The notes beneath the pieces were generated by a model, which saw only the letters and a list, made by a program, of their open reading frames with translations, searched no databases and was not told where the DNA came from. A stretch of DNA of 64,000 nucleotides from positions 1 through 64,000 of the forward strand of contig CAZTSX010000014.1 of NCBI GenBank assembly GCA_964616825.1, in the 5' to 3' direction. Below, one piece after another: positions 1 to 8,087 of this stretch. Position 1 is the stretch's first letter. Every line of letters starts with the position of its first letter. A program made the position numbers and the translations under genes. This DNA is from QYOJ01 sp964616825. GTDB lineage: Bacteria > Bacteroidota > Bacteroidia > Bacteroidales > FEN-979.

Positions 1-2747
1 GGAGTAAAGATCGCTTCCGTACCCCGCGGGAAAGTGATCAGGTTGGCAAATTTGTATCCGTAAACGAGGTTGTCCCATCTTCGCTGATATCCACCATAGA
101 TTCGAATTCCATGATGCCGAAAGATGCCTGGAAAGTAGAGATTCCCGCCAATGCCAAAAACAGCACCCATATCATTGCCGGCAAAGGGAGTATGCCGGTA
201 TTGAATATCCAGGTTTTGCCCCCATTTTGGGTATACGTCCTGGTAGTTTGACCGGAGGTAGTTATACATATAAAGGCGGTAATCCAGAGTGTTAATAGAT
301 CCTTTGGTAAACTTGTCCGGGGTTGTTTTATCATGGATCACAAAGATCCAAGTGCTTCCAACGATAGGTTGGATCCGCCTGTACCATAAGCCCCGGGAGA
401 GATTCAGAGGGACGCTTATCGTTGCCTGGAGGTTGCTCTCGTTCCAGGTATACCGGAAAGTCTCACCGGTTTGGGAGTATTTACCAGTTCCAGCCCGCTT
501 GCCATAGGAATAACGCAGATCTATGACCGGGAACCATCCCTGGTAGGAGAAGTCGAGGTAAAACTTTCCGGTTCGTTCACTCAGATTATATTGGTAACCC
601 GCCGTAGCAAACGCCGTACTAAGAAGGTTTTGAGACATCACGGAAACGCCGGGGTATAAGGTAAGATTAGTTGCATCAATGGAGGCAGGTGCCCAACTGT
701 GGATGTTGAAAAGATGTGCAGCTTTCCGGTAGCGTGTAACAGGATAACCTTGTGAACTGGTGAACTGGTGAACAGGTGAGTCACATATTTCCGTATTTCC
801 GTATTTCCTTATGACACTGTCCTGAATATTAACTTTCTCCTGCCTCGCCATCGACTCAGCCAATGGAAAGGGTTGTTGATGAATGCTGTCCAGCCGGATC
901 CACCGGGAAGGATCCGATTCACGCGTCACTATCATCATTCCATCAGCTCCATAATCGGAGTAGGTAAGCTGTTTTCCATCAGGAGAGATCTCAGGATCTG
1001 ATGCCTGGAACCTGGAAGAAGTAACCTGGTAAAGTTGCCTTGTCACGGTATCGATTGCGTAAATGTTTTCAATGCCTGAGTAATCGGCTGAAAAAAGCAG
1101 ATAACCTTTGTAAAAGAGGGGAGGGCCCCAGATTTCCCTGAAAGAAGGAGTGAGGATGGTCGTCTTATTCTGGCTCTCCGGTTCCACAACCCGAAGAGAC
1201 TTTCCTTGCGGTGTCAGGAGAAGATAAGCGATTTTCTTTGCATCAGGAGACCAGTTGGGTTCCAGGAAAAGTCCGTTTTCAGGGGCGGTAATGGACTGGA
1301 GAACCTTCCCGGATTCTGTATCAAGGATATCAATAAAAGAGCGATTCTCTTCTGTGATCCTCACAGCCAGCACAAGCCTTCCATCCAACGACAACGCTGG
1401 CGAAAAATAACGACTCTTCCGGGTCACATCCCTCACTCGCCCACTCGTCCACTTGCCCACTTGCCCACTTATCCGCTTTCCTTTGTCCCTCCGTCCCTCT
1501 GTCCCTTTATCCCTCCGTCCCCCTGTCCCTTCGACCCTCTGTCCCTCTGTCCCTTCGACCCTTCGTCCTCTTTTTCCATATTTCCGTATTTCGAATGACC
1601 GTATGACCGAATAACTCCTGTTCTCCCACCGAATATCAGGACGATATTCAGTCCAGGTAATCATGTTACCTGCAACAGAATGGCTTCCCGGCGGATAAGC
1701 GCTTAACCGGCAAAGATTCTTTTCCAGGCCATTCGGACTCAATACCACCAATCGCTGAACGCCTTCATTACTCCATTTGGAAGCAAGAATAATAGAGTCG
1801 TTCAGGAATTGTGGCCGTTTGTAGCTGGTGTAGTCTGAAGCATCTGGTTTGGTGACACGGCTGAAGGCAGAACGCCATGTAGAGTCATCCTGCTGAAGCC
1901 AGGTAATCACAAGTTCTTCCATCACCTCCCTGTAGAAACCGGTTTTCCATAAACCCGTTTTTTGCTTGATGCCGGCGTTGAAAGGGACAACCATAAACGG
2001 GAGCCTGGCTACCTTGTTCAGGGTGTAGTTCCATAGCTCGTACCCGTATTTTTCCCGTCCTTTGGCAACAAGGTAGTATCCCAGCGTGTAGGCGTTGGGT
2101 GTGAAGGTTTTGTAAGAACCCATTGTGGCGAGGTCGTAAGTGTAGATCCCTTTTTGGAGTAGTTGAGCCCGAAGGGGAGCTGTAAAAGAGGAGACCCGTC
2201 CACGACCTGAATTTGAGAGCGCGGTCTCCGTTACCGTCGCATCTCCTTCCAAAAACCACTGAGGAAGGTATAAGCCAAGGACAGCTCCTGTAGCCTGTTC
2301 CCCAAAGATATAATAGAGCGCTTTTGTAAAGCCATGGTTCATCATACTGGTTTGGACAGCATGCCGGTACTCATGGAGCGCCAGTTGCTCGAGCCACTCT
2401 TCTGCATAGATATCCTGCGGGGGACATGAGTAAAGCTCAACTCTTTTAGGCGCCCATATCGTCATCCCATTCGAAATAGTTGAATGGGAATGAATGATAA
2501 ACGGCATCCGTGGGACTTTCGTTTGCAGCGATTTGGTCTCAAATTTCGTTGTCAGATTAAGGATCCTGGCCAGGGATTGAGCGTTGGATTCAAAGCTCCG
2601 GGGAAAGATGATTTCAAAAGAATCGGTTTTGATCCGGCTCCATCGAATGGAAGCAGGATCCTGACCGGTAGAGTAATATTGGCCGGAAACCGTGCAGGTC
2701 AATCCGAAGAGGATCAGAAGAAATATGACACGTCTACGATCAATCAT
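1..2747 (-). CDS. Secreted gluzincin-like metallopeptidase / TolB-like propeller / outer-membrane barrel protein (C-terminus outside window)
   Basis: I read one uninterrupted frame of 915 codons from an ATG at 2747 to the window edge, so the C-terminus is missing. A signal peptide (about residues 1-22, ending VSGQ) is followed by a peptidase-like region with HEYRH near residue 140 and WFLEGDATVTE about 45 residues later, which resembles the HExxH...E zinc site of gluzincins. Residues of about 320-640 look like TolB/WD40 propeller blades (SPDAKKIAYL, SPDGKQLTYSD). The last part has alternating aromatic strands typical of an outer-membrane barrel. Two repeat insertions interrupt the protein at residues of about 379-440 and 642-666 without a stop. 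The exact substrate is unknown. The zinc site is inferred because the motif is HEYRH and not a strict HExxH. Confidence 0.75.
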   Translation of the reverse strand, partial: MIDRRRVIFLLILFGLTCTVSGQYYSTGQDPASIRWSRIKTDSFEIIFPRSFESNAQSLARILNLTTKFETKSLQTKVPRMPFIIHSHSTISNGMTIWAPKRVELYSCPPQDIYAEEWLEQLALHEYRHAVQTSMMNHGFTKALYYIFGEQATGAVLGLYLPQWFLEGDATVTETALSNSGRGRVSSFTAPLRAQLLQKGIYTYDLATMGSYKTFTPNAYTLGYYLVAKGREKYGYELWNYTLNKVARLPFMVVPFNAGIKQKTGLWKTGFYREVMEELVITWLQQDDSTWRSAFSRVTKPDASDYTSYKRPQFLNDSIILASKWSNEGVQRLVVLSPNGLEKNLCRLSAYPPGSHSVAGNMITWTEYRPDIRWENRSYSVIRSFEIRKYGKRGRRVEGTEGQRVEGTGGRRDKGTEGRRDKGKRISGQVGKWTSGRVRDVTRKSRYFSPALSLDGRLVLAVRITEENRSFIDILDTESGKVLQSITAPENGLFLEPNWSPDAKKIAYLLLTPQGKSLRVVEPESQNKTTILTPSFREIWGPPLFYKGYLLFSADYSGIENIYAIDTVTRQLYQVTSSRFQASDPEISPDGKQLTYSDYGADGMMIVTRESDPSRWIRLDSIHQQPFPLAESMARQEKVNIQDSVIRKYGNTEICDSPVHQFTSSQGYPVTRYRKAAHLFNIHSWAPASIDATNLTLYPGVSVMSQNLLSTAFATAGYQYNLSERTGKFYLDFSYQGWFPVIDLRYSYGKRAGTGKYSQTGETFRYTWNESNLQATISVPLNLSRGLWYRRIQPIVGSTWIFVIHDKTTPDKFTKGSINTLDYRLYMYNYLRSNYQDVYPKWGQNLDIQYRHTPFAGNDMGAVFGIGGNLYFPGIFRHHGIRIYGGYQRRWDNLVYGYKFANLITFPRGTEAIFT
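750..823. repeat. Tandem quasi-repeat pair inside a CDS
   Basis: Units of 8 nt in tandem: about three copies of GAACTGGT, then three copies of ATTTCCGT. The insertion is in-frame in the minus-strand gene covering 1-2747. The coding strand reads the CACCAGTT direction here, which has no stop codon in any frame. Confidence 0.8.
1428..1612. repeat. Long block of tandem quasi-repeats inside a CDS
   Basis: About 185 bp made of successive short-unit arrays: ACTTGCCC units, many TCCCTCTG/TCCCTCCG units, ATTTCCGT units and TGACCGTA units. It sits between propeller blades of the minus-strand gene and encodes about 60 residues of Gly/Arg/Glu/Lys-rich sequence. The low-complexity plus-strand frame (Pro/Leu/Cys-rich) is only its antisense. 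Confidence 0.85.
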
Positions 2748-2829
2748 CTTGTTTCCAAAAGTACTTTTCAGGAATCAAGCAGCCAGGTGAACCCCCTCTC
2801 GTCTTCCTACTCAGGTGTTCAACTTGTTT

Positions 2830-3888
2830 TTATAAACCAGCAAATTTAAATGGTGCTGAGTTGATAAAAGAACCTGAAACATCTCCTTCATAGGTTTTTT
2901 CATCACCTACAACCAGTTTTTTGGGAGATGCATTTTCACTGAAATCGATCTTTTTCATGTCTACCCAAAACGTATTTGGTGTTAATACCGTTTCAAAATA
3001 GTAAACCAGATTTTTATGGTCGGAAACTGATCTCCATCTTGTGGAGGAAATATTTGGTTCATCTTTGGAAGAAATTCCATAGGGTACCGAGCAGTTTCTG
3101 ATTACACTAAAAACACTTGCAACAGCTACTCTTGTATTATCAGTTTGTGGAATGGCATGAATGTAATATGATGCTCTGACAAAGCGGTCTGCAGCACGGT
3201 TGGTGCCCGGCAGCATGATTGTTCCCGGAATACCCTCCCAATAGGTATTTATAGCAAGCTGTTTTTCGAAAATCGGTGAGTTCGTCATCACCTGATAGGA
3301 TGGGCTGTGATGAATCACCAGTTTGCCATCAATATATTCAAAAATGGCATTATCGCCGGTTGCATCTGATATGGACAAATGAAGTGTTGTAAACCTGTCG
3401 GTGCCGGGTATATATTCAGAGACAACGACAAATTCTTCCTTGCTTAGTTCTGTAACGGCTTCATCCACAGTGGCAAAATTATCCAGTACATATTGTGCCC
3501 ATGCAGCAATGGAAAGCCCTTTATCCTGTCCTGTAGTATCAAACTCAGGATATATTGATTCGGCAAGCCACAGGATATTGGCAACTAAACCTTTTTCATT
3601 CATGCCATCGGCTGTAGCAATATCCCAGGCACTTGCAACGATGCTTCCATATTTTGATATCCAGGTAAGAGAGTTGGAACCTGTTTCACCGTTCCTTTCC
3701 ATACCTCTCGGGAAAATCCATAAGTTGGCAGGAATTTTATCTTTCCAATCCATTGAACGGGCTGTGATTATTGTACTGTTAGGTCCTTTGTAAACTACCC
3801 TCGTACAGGCATCAGCATCCGGAATAAGTGTTATAGATAACAGTAATAAAGAGGTTATTAGTAACGATAATTTGAATAATATTTTCAT
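2830..3888 (-). CDS. Choloylglycine hydrolase / penicillin V acylase family amidase, exported
   Basis: A linear-amide C-N hydrolase of the Ntn-hydrolase superfamily (bile-salt hydrolase, penicillin V acylase and related amidases). The first ATG at 3888 gives 352 residues; the longer frame would need a TTG at 3921. Residues 1-27 are a signal peptide ending in DADA, and the next residue, Cys28 in ACTRVVYKG, is in the right place to be the N-terminal catalytic nucleophile once the leader is removed. SMDW soon after fits the conserved RxxDW-type segment. The substrate cannot be told from sequence; bile acids, N-acyl amides and beta-lactams are all possible in this family. It stands alone, 236 bp from hldD. 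Confidence 0.8.
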   Translation of the reverse strand: MKILFKLSLLITSLLLLSITLIPDADACTRVVYKGPNSTIITARSMDWKDKIPANLWIFPRGMERNGETGSNSLTWISKYGSIVASAWDIATADGMNEKGLVANILWLAESIYPEFDTTGQDKGLSIAAWAQYVLDNFATVDEAVTELSKEEFVVVSEYIPGTDRFTTLHLSISDATGDNAIFEYIDGKLVIHHSPSYQVMTNSPIFEKQLAINTYWEGIPGTIMLPGTNRAADRFVRASYYIHAIPQTDNTRVAVASVFSVIRNCSVPYGISSKDEPNISSTRWRSVSDHKNLVYYFETVLTPNTFWVDMKKIDFSENASPKKLVVGDEKTYEGDVSGSFINSAPFKFAGL

Positions 3889-4124
3889 GAGTTTGAATTT
3901 TTGTAAGTTTCTACTCTTCAAAGTTATAATAATTCAGGACGAGTCAAACATTTTTATATAGAGCACAAGTCCCAGCACTCAGGCTAGTGTTTCAGACTCG
4001 CCGGAAGGGGTGAAATCAGAGGTGGATATTTATACATTTAACAAGTTCAACTTGGAATTTGTATAATTATTATTCTATTTATACAAGGATCAAAAAATAA
4101 ATCAATGGAAATTCCTGGGAAACT

Positions 4125-5090
4125 CTACAGGTAATTCTTCTCCATAAGGTATCCCTGGACATACTCCATGATCCCTTGTTCAAGCGGAGTAAATGGCTTT
4201 TCATATCCGATGGATTTCAGCTTATTCATGGTTGCTTCAGTGAAATACTGGTAGTTGTCGCGGATATCTTGAGGTGTATCTATGAAATTGATTTGCGGGG
4301 AAAGGTTAAGAGAGTTAAACACAGCCGTGACAAGATCAATGAAGGTGCGGGCGTTTCCTGTGCCGAGGTTATAGATCCCCGAATCCTGCTGATGATTCAT
4401 CAAAAAGTACATTACATCAACTGTATCCTTTACATAGATGAAATCACGAAGTTGTTCACCATCTTTAAACTTCGGATTGTGAGATCGAAACAGCTTCACT
4501 GAACCAGTGTCGCGGATCTGGTTAAAGGCATGAAAAACCACAGAAGCCATTCTTCCTTTATGGTATTCGTTCGGGCCAAACACATTGAAAAACTTCAATC
4601 CACACCAGTAGGGGGGAGTCTTCTCCTGCTGTAGTACCCACTTGTCAAATTCGTTCTTGGAAATGCCGTAGGGATTCAGTGGCTGGAGTTTCGGGATCAG
4701 CGCATGATCGTCCTTATAGCCCAGGGAGCCATCTCCATAAGTTGCAGCAGACGAGGCATATATCAGGGGAATTTGATATTCAGTACAAAGTTTCCAGATC
4801 TCCTTGGAATAATTCAGGTTGAGCTCATCAAAGACAGCCATGTTGAACTCTGTTGTATCTGTTCGGGCTCCGATGTGAAAGACGAAATCCACAATTGCAT
4901 GGTTTTCCCGTAACCACCGGGCAAACTCTTTCCGGTCGATAGTTGCTTCAAATGCTTTGCCTTCTGTGTTTCGTGCTTTCTCAGGATAGGAAAAATCATC
5001 TACGATCCCAATCTCCTTGATCCCTTTGTTGTTGAGCTTGCCAACAAGACAACTCCCGATAAATCCGGCTGCGCCGGTGATGATGATCAT
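4125..5090 (-). CDS. hldD: ADP-L-glycero-D-manno-heptose 6-epimerase
   Basis: Short-chain dehydrogenase-fold epimerase that converts ADP-D-glycero-beta-D-manno-heptose to the L-glycero form for the LPS inner core. The N-terminal NAD-binding motif is GAAGFIG (residues 6-12), followed by SSAATYG and the catalytic YGISK (Tyr and Lys). Length is 321 residues, usual for the family. The start is the ATG at 5090; an in-frame TTG at 5111 lies inside a TATCTTTG promoter box and is rejected. Other nucleotide-sugar epimerases are less likely because the SSAATYG, FNVFGPNEYHKGRMASV and FIYVKD segments are those of HldD/RfaD. It is probably monocistronic. Confidence 0.9.
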   Translation of the reverse strand: MIIITGAAGFIGSCLVGKLNNKGIKEIGIVDDFSYPEKARNTEGKAFEATIDRKEFARWLRENHAIVDFVFHIGARTDTTEFNMAVFDELNLNYSKEIWKLCTEYQIPLIYASSAATYGDGSLGYKDDHALIPKLQPLNPYGISKNEFDKWVLQQEKTPPYWCGLKFFNVFGPNEYHKGRMASVVFHAFNQIRDTGSVKLFRSHNPKFKDGEQLRDFIYVKDTVDVMYFLMNHQQDSGIYNLGTGNARTFIDLVTAVFNSLNLSPQINFIDTPQDIRDNYQYFTEATMNKLKSIGYEKPFTPLEQGIMEYVQGYLMEKNYL

Positions 5091-5108
5091 GCGTTCGCGA
5101 TTTTTGGG

Positions 5109-5116
5109 CAAAGATA
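5109..5116 (-). promoter_or_regulatory. Bacteroidetes -7 box for hldD
   Basis: TATCTTTG on the minus strand matches TAnnTTTG and ends 18 nt before the hldD ATG. It overlaps the alternative TTG start and so decides the start. Confidence 0.55.
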
Positions 5117-5125
5117 ATTAAAAGT

Positions 5126-5150
5126 GGACTTGTTCACTTGCTCACTAGCC
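5126..5150. repeat. Short quasi-repeat supplying a stop codon
   Basis: Units of the type ACTTGTTC/ACTTGCTC. On the minus strand it reads TAGTGAGCAAGTGAACAAG, and the first TAG is the stop codon of the PLP decarboxylase gene. Confidence 0.6.
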
Positions 5151-6482
5151 TTGTTCCCAAAACCTAACTACCTCCTCCAAACTCTCCCGCTCCTTAAGAA
5201 TAGAGAAGGCTCCATCCTTGATTCCAAGAATTCTGGGAGTCTGCCGGCTGTTGTACCTCGACCACATCGAGAAGGTATAGCCTCCGGTGTCGTGGATCAC
5301 GATATAATCTCCCTCTTCAACAGTTGGTAAAATCACATTTTTTGTTATAATATCACCGGCGAAACAGAGCGGACCTGCCAGGTTGTAGGGATTCTCATCA
5401 TGTCCCTCTTTAAGATTCCCATGCCGATCCAATACACTGTATTCATGGGTCCAGTCAGCTGCACTCAAACACTCCCTGACAAACAAATCAGCTCCCACAT
5501 GAATCATCGCCGTGTTGATCCCCGGATCCCGTTTCACATACTCCACCCGGCTGATCGTAAAGCCGCTGTTCACAAACGCCCACCGCCCAAACTCCGTAAT
5601 GAGACGCCAGTTACTTCGTGACCCGTGACCCGTGACTGGTGACTGGTCCCTCTGTCCCTCTGTCCCTTCAAACAAATCCGGCGCTCTCACCTTCAATGCT
5701 TCCACATAATCCTTCATCAACGGTGGCGTTTGATCGTATAAGTAGGCAACCGGCAAGCCTCCACCGATATCGAAAATGTTTATTGGTTTTTCGCTGTTCG
5801 CTGTTCGCTGTTTGTTTATTTCGAGTGCAAAATCATAAAGTATACCTACACCTTCAACCAACATATCCATGGAGCACCCCTGGGAACCTACGTGAAGGTG
5901 GATGCCTGTTAACCATGGGTAGGTTAGAAAAGCCTCTTTCAACTCGTTTCGTTGCGTTTGGATAGGAACTCCGAATTTGGAGTACGCTCCGGCTACACTT
6001 GATTCAAGGATTGTTCCTATGCCTACCTGAGGATTTAGCCGGATCCCTATTGTTGAGATGGAATGAATATTATTGAGTAGAATACCTACTCGTTTTAATT
6101 CCGAAAGGTTATCGCAATTCACATGGACTCCCTGCTCCAAAGCAAACCGAAGATCGGAAATGGTTTTGACAGGTGAATCGAATACGATCTGTTCAGGCAG
6201 AAATCCTGCCCGCAAAGCGAGATAAATCTCTCCAACCGTAGCCGCTTCAGCCCCGACACCCAGGTTCCGGGTAAATTCAAGGATTTTTGCCAGGGGGTTG
6301 GTTTTAATGGCTAGTGCATGAAGTGTGCCGGATGGGAAGCATGATTTGAGATTCGCGATCCGCGATTCCAGGTAATCCAGATCCTGAAACAAAATGGCCG
6401 TATCCTCTTCACGTACAAGTCCTTCTTGCAAAGCTTGCTGAACTATTTTGGAGATCTGATGTCGGGATATGTTCGTTTGCAT
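5145..6482 (-). CDS. PLP-dependent decarboxylase, diaminopimelate/ornithine decarboxylase fold (group IV)
   Basis: Fold-type III PLP enzyme of the Orn/DAP/Arg decarboxylase family 2, 445 residues. Lys60 in HALAIKTN is the expected Schiff-base lysine, HLHVGSQG matches the HxGSQ motif, DIGGGLP is the phosphate-binding glycine loop, TEFGRW replaces the usual EPGR, and GGYTFSMWSRYN is the C-terminal barrel motif. The usual CxxxD substrate motif reads CLSAADW, so it is not an ordinary LysA and the substrate is uncertain. Two in-frame repeat insertions lie at residues of about 224-232 (KQRTANSEK) and 272-289 (GQRDQSPVTG region). The gene follows mqnD by 2 nt and is probably co-transcribed with it. 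Its stop codon is formed by a repeat. Confidence 0.75.
   Translation of the reverse strand: MQTNISRHQISKIVQQALQEGLVREEDTAILFQDLDYLESRIANLKSCFPSGTLHALAIKTNPLAKILEFTRNLGVGAEAATVGEIYLALRAGFLPEQIVFDSPVKTISDLRFALEQGVHVNCDNLSELKRVGILLNNIHSISTIGIRLNPQVGIGTILESSVAGAYSKFGVPIQTQRNELKEAFLTYPWLTGIHLHVGSQGCSMDMLVEGVGILYDFALEINKQRTANSEKPINIFDIGGGLPVAYLYDQTPPLMKDYVEALKVRAPDLFEGTEGQRDQSPVTGHGSRSNWRLITEFGRWAFVNSGFTISRVEYVKRDPGINTAMIHVGADLFVRECLSAADWTHEYSVLDRHGNLKEGHDENPYNLAGPLCFAGDIITKNVILPTVEEGDYIVIHDTGGYTFSMWSRYNSRQTPRILGIKDGAFSILKERESLEEVVRFWEQG
5615..5669. repeat. Tandem quasi-repeats inside the decarboxylase gene
   Basis: Five 7-nt units of the CGTGACC/GGTGACT type followed by two to three TCCCTCTG units. 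Inserted in-frame just before the conserved NWRLITEFGRW segment; the coding strand reads CACCAGTCAC. Confidence 0.8.
5787..5812. repeat. Three-copy 7-nt repeat inside the decarboxylase gene
   Basis: TCGCTGT repeated three times, in-frame, coding for KQRTANSEK immediately before the conserved FDIGGG loop. Confidence 0.75.
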
Positions 6483-6484
6483 AG

Positions 6485-7291
6485 CTAATCATCGATTTTC
6501 TTCCCAAACTCAACGAAGGTTTGAATTGCTCGTTTTCCCTCCTCACCCGGATCCAGTGTAAATTTGTTCACATACAGTTTGATATGCTGCTTCATCACCT
6601 CCTCATCCATCTCCCGGGCATGCAATCTGACAAATGGCATGGCTTCATCCGGATGATCCAATGCATACTGAACACTTCGCTTCATGATCCTGTTTAGTTT
6701 GACAATCACCTCTTCACCCAGATCTTTCCTTGCAACAATCCCTCCCAATGGTATTGGGCTCTGCGTCAGGTCTTCCCAGTATTCACCCAGGTCCATGATC
6801 TTGACCAATCCTTTCTGCTCATAAGTAAAGCGATTTTCATGGATGATCACACCGGCATCAACTTCCCCTGAAAGAACAGCATCCTCGATGTCTGAGAAAA
6901 GCATGAACTCTTTTTTTCTTGCCTGGGGGAAAGCTGTCTTGAACAGGAGATGAGCTGTAGTATGCTCCCCGGGCAACGCAATCCGCAAATCCGGTATCAT
7001 TGTCATTGCGAGCGAAGCGTGGCAACGGGATCCGGCAATCAGCAACGGCCCCTTCCCGAAGCCCATCGCGCTGCCGCTGTTTAATAACTCATACCGATCC
7101 TGCATCGACAACCAGGCATGAAAACTGACCTTAACCACATCTGCTTCCTCCGAAATCGCTGTCCGGTTCAGCTCCTCAATATCAGCTAACCACCAGTCAA
7201 ACGATAATCCATCCAGATCAATTCTCCGGTGTACAATAGCATCGAATATAAAGGTGTCGTTCGGACAAGGAGAAAACGCTAGAGATAACAT
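6485..7291 (-). CDS. mqnD: 1,4-dihydroxy-6-naphthoate synthase (futalosine menaquinone pathway)
   Basis: Periplasmic-binding-protein-like enzyme that converts cyclic dehypoxanthinylfutalosine to 1,4-dihydroxy-6-naphthoate. The N-terminus LAFSPCPNDTFIF is the family signature, and 268 residues is the usual size. Residues of about 88-98 (SRCHASLAMTM) have no counterpart I know of in the family and come from a palindromic repeat inserted in-frame. mqnB lies just upstream on the same strand and the PLP decarboxylase starts 2 nt after the stop, so the three genes probably form one operon. Confidence 0.85.
   Translation of the reverse strand: MLSLAFSPCPNDTFIFDAIVHRRIDLDGLSFDWWLADIEELNRTAISEEADVVKVSFHAWLSMQDRYELLNSGSAMGFGKGPLLIAGSRCHASLAMTMIPDLRIALPGEHTTAHLLFKTAFPQARKKEFMLFSDIEDAVLSGEVDAGVIIHENRFTYEQKGLVKIMDLGEYWEDLTQSPIPLGGIVARKDLGEEVIVKLNRIMKRSVQYALDHPDEAMPFVRLHAREMDEEVMKQHIKLYVNKFTLDPGEEGKRAIQTFVEFGKKIDD
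6999..7030. repeat. Palindromic element inside mqnD
   Basis: GTCATTGCGAGCGAAGCG followed by TGGCAACGGG. It is the same element family as at 56038, 60486, 60562, 48476 and 21279, with ATTGC...GCAA-type ends. It is in-frame and stop-free on the coding strand. Confidence 0.8.
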
Positions 7292-7298
7292 TTAATTA

Positions 7299-7325
7299 TG
7301 AATTACGAATTACGAATTACGAATA
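7299..7325. repeat. 7-nt tandem repeat at the mqnB stop codon
   Basis: Three to four copies of AATTACG. On the minus strand the array supplies the last residues (IRNS) and the TAA stop of mqnB. Confidence 0.7.
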
Positions 7326-8020
7326 AATAAACCATAATTTCCAATTTCTTTGAACAACTGGGCCAAAACCACATCCAGGTTCTTTACAGCCGCCCTGATA
7401 TCCCACTTCGACTTATCCCTCTCACCAACCAGATTCGAGACAGCCCGGATCTGGGTACAAACAACATCTTCGACCATACATGCCCAGAGAAAAGCAGCCC
7501 CCTCCATACTCTCCACATCTGCTGGAAAGAGAGTTTTTAACCGGTTTATTTTTCCGGGATCAGTTTGCAATGTAATGACTGTGTTCCCTCTCCCTGTATT
7601 AAGTTGTTCGAGGCTTGTCATCTTTGGGTAGTTCACGTTGATCAGCTTTCCTTGATCAAATGGAAATTCGTCGGGATCCAGCAGTCCCGCCTCAAACAGG
7701 GAGAGGAATCTCCCATCCTGTTCTACACCAGCTTCCGGAATGCACTCCTCTATCACATGAATCACAGATCCGATTGGAATATCTTTGGAATAAGCTCCAC
7801 AAATACCGGCATTGATGGCCAGATCATAACTGCCTGGAGTCATGTGTTTCCCCAGGCAGAAAGCGGTTTGTACCATTCCGATACCTGTTGTCAGCAAGTC
7901 AATCTCCAGATGATCAAAACGCAATTTATGCAAAATGGAAGGGATTAGCTCGATGTTTTCAAAACGGTCAGCCAGAGGCTTAACCTCAAATCGGGTAGCG
8001 GAAACGAGCAGGATCTTCAT
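7310..8020 (-). CDS. mqnB: Futalosine hydrolase
   Basis: Nucleosidase of the MTAN/PNP fold that releases hypoxanthine from futalosine to give dehypoxanthinylfutalosine. From the ATG at 8020 it has 236 residues and begins MKILLVSATRFEVKPL. AINAGICGAY is the base/ribose-binding strand and VESMEGAA is the family catalytic motif. The longer frame to 8101 runs into the divergent transporter gene and is rejected. The C-terminal residues IRNS come from a repeat. A TATTTTTG box ends only 6 nt before the ATG, so the mRNA may be leaderless. Transcribed towards mqnD. Confidence 0.85.
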   Translation of the reverse strand: MKILLVSATRFEVKPLADRFENIELIPSILHKLRFDHLEIDLLTTGIGMVQTAFCLGKHMTPGSYDLAINAGICGAYSKDIPIGSVIHVIEECIPEAGVEQDGRFLSLFEAGLLDPDEFPFDQGKLINVNYPKMTSLEQLNTGRGNTVITLQTDPGKINRLKTLFPADVESMEGAAFLWACMVEDVVCTQIRAVSNLVGERDKSKWDIRAAVKNLDVVLAQLFKEIGNYGLFIRNS

Positions 8021-8026
8021 GACAAA

Positions 8027-8034
8027 CAAAAATA
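8027..8034 (-). promoter_or_regulatory. -7 box for mqnB
   Basis: TATTTTTG on the minus strand (TAnnTTTG). The box ends 6 nt before the mqnB ATG. Confidence 0.45.
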
Positions 8035-8047
8035 CATACAAAATGTG

Positions 8048-8055
8048 TACTTTTG
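8048..8055 (+). promoter_or_regulatory. -7 box for the MFS transporter gene
   Basis: TACTTTTG (TAnnTTTG) ends 32 nt before the ATG at 8088, in the divergent spacer with mqnB. Confidence 0.45.
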
Positions 8056-8087
8056 GCTCCTGCAAACACATCTCTAACGACAATTTC

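Noticed and set aside
1206..1598. Plus-strand frame rich in Pro, Leu and Cys (130 codons)
   Set aside because: It is antisense to the repeat block and propeller blades of a continuous minus-strand gene with leader and recognisable domains.
1428..1612. CRISPR-like repeat array
   Set aside because: Units are 7-9 nt, adjacent and degenerate, with no unique spacers of 30 nt and no cas genes.
3401..3793. Plus-strand frame of 130 codons
   Set aside because: Antisense to the choloylglycine-hydrolase gene, which has clear motifs.
7935..8087. N-terminal extension of the MFS transporter
   Set aside because: It overlaps the mqnB start and both promoter boxes; the ATG at 8088 fits better.
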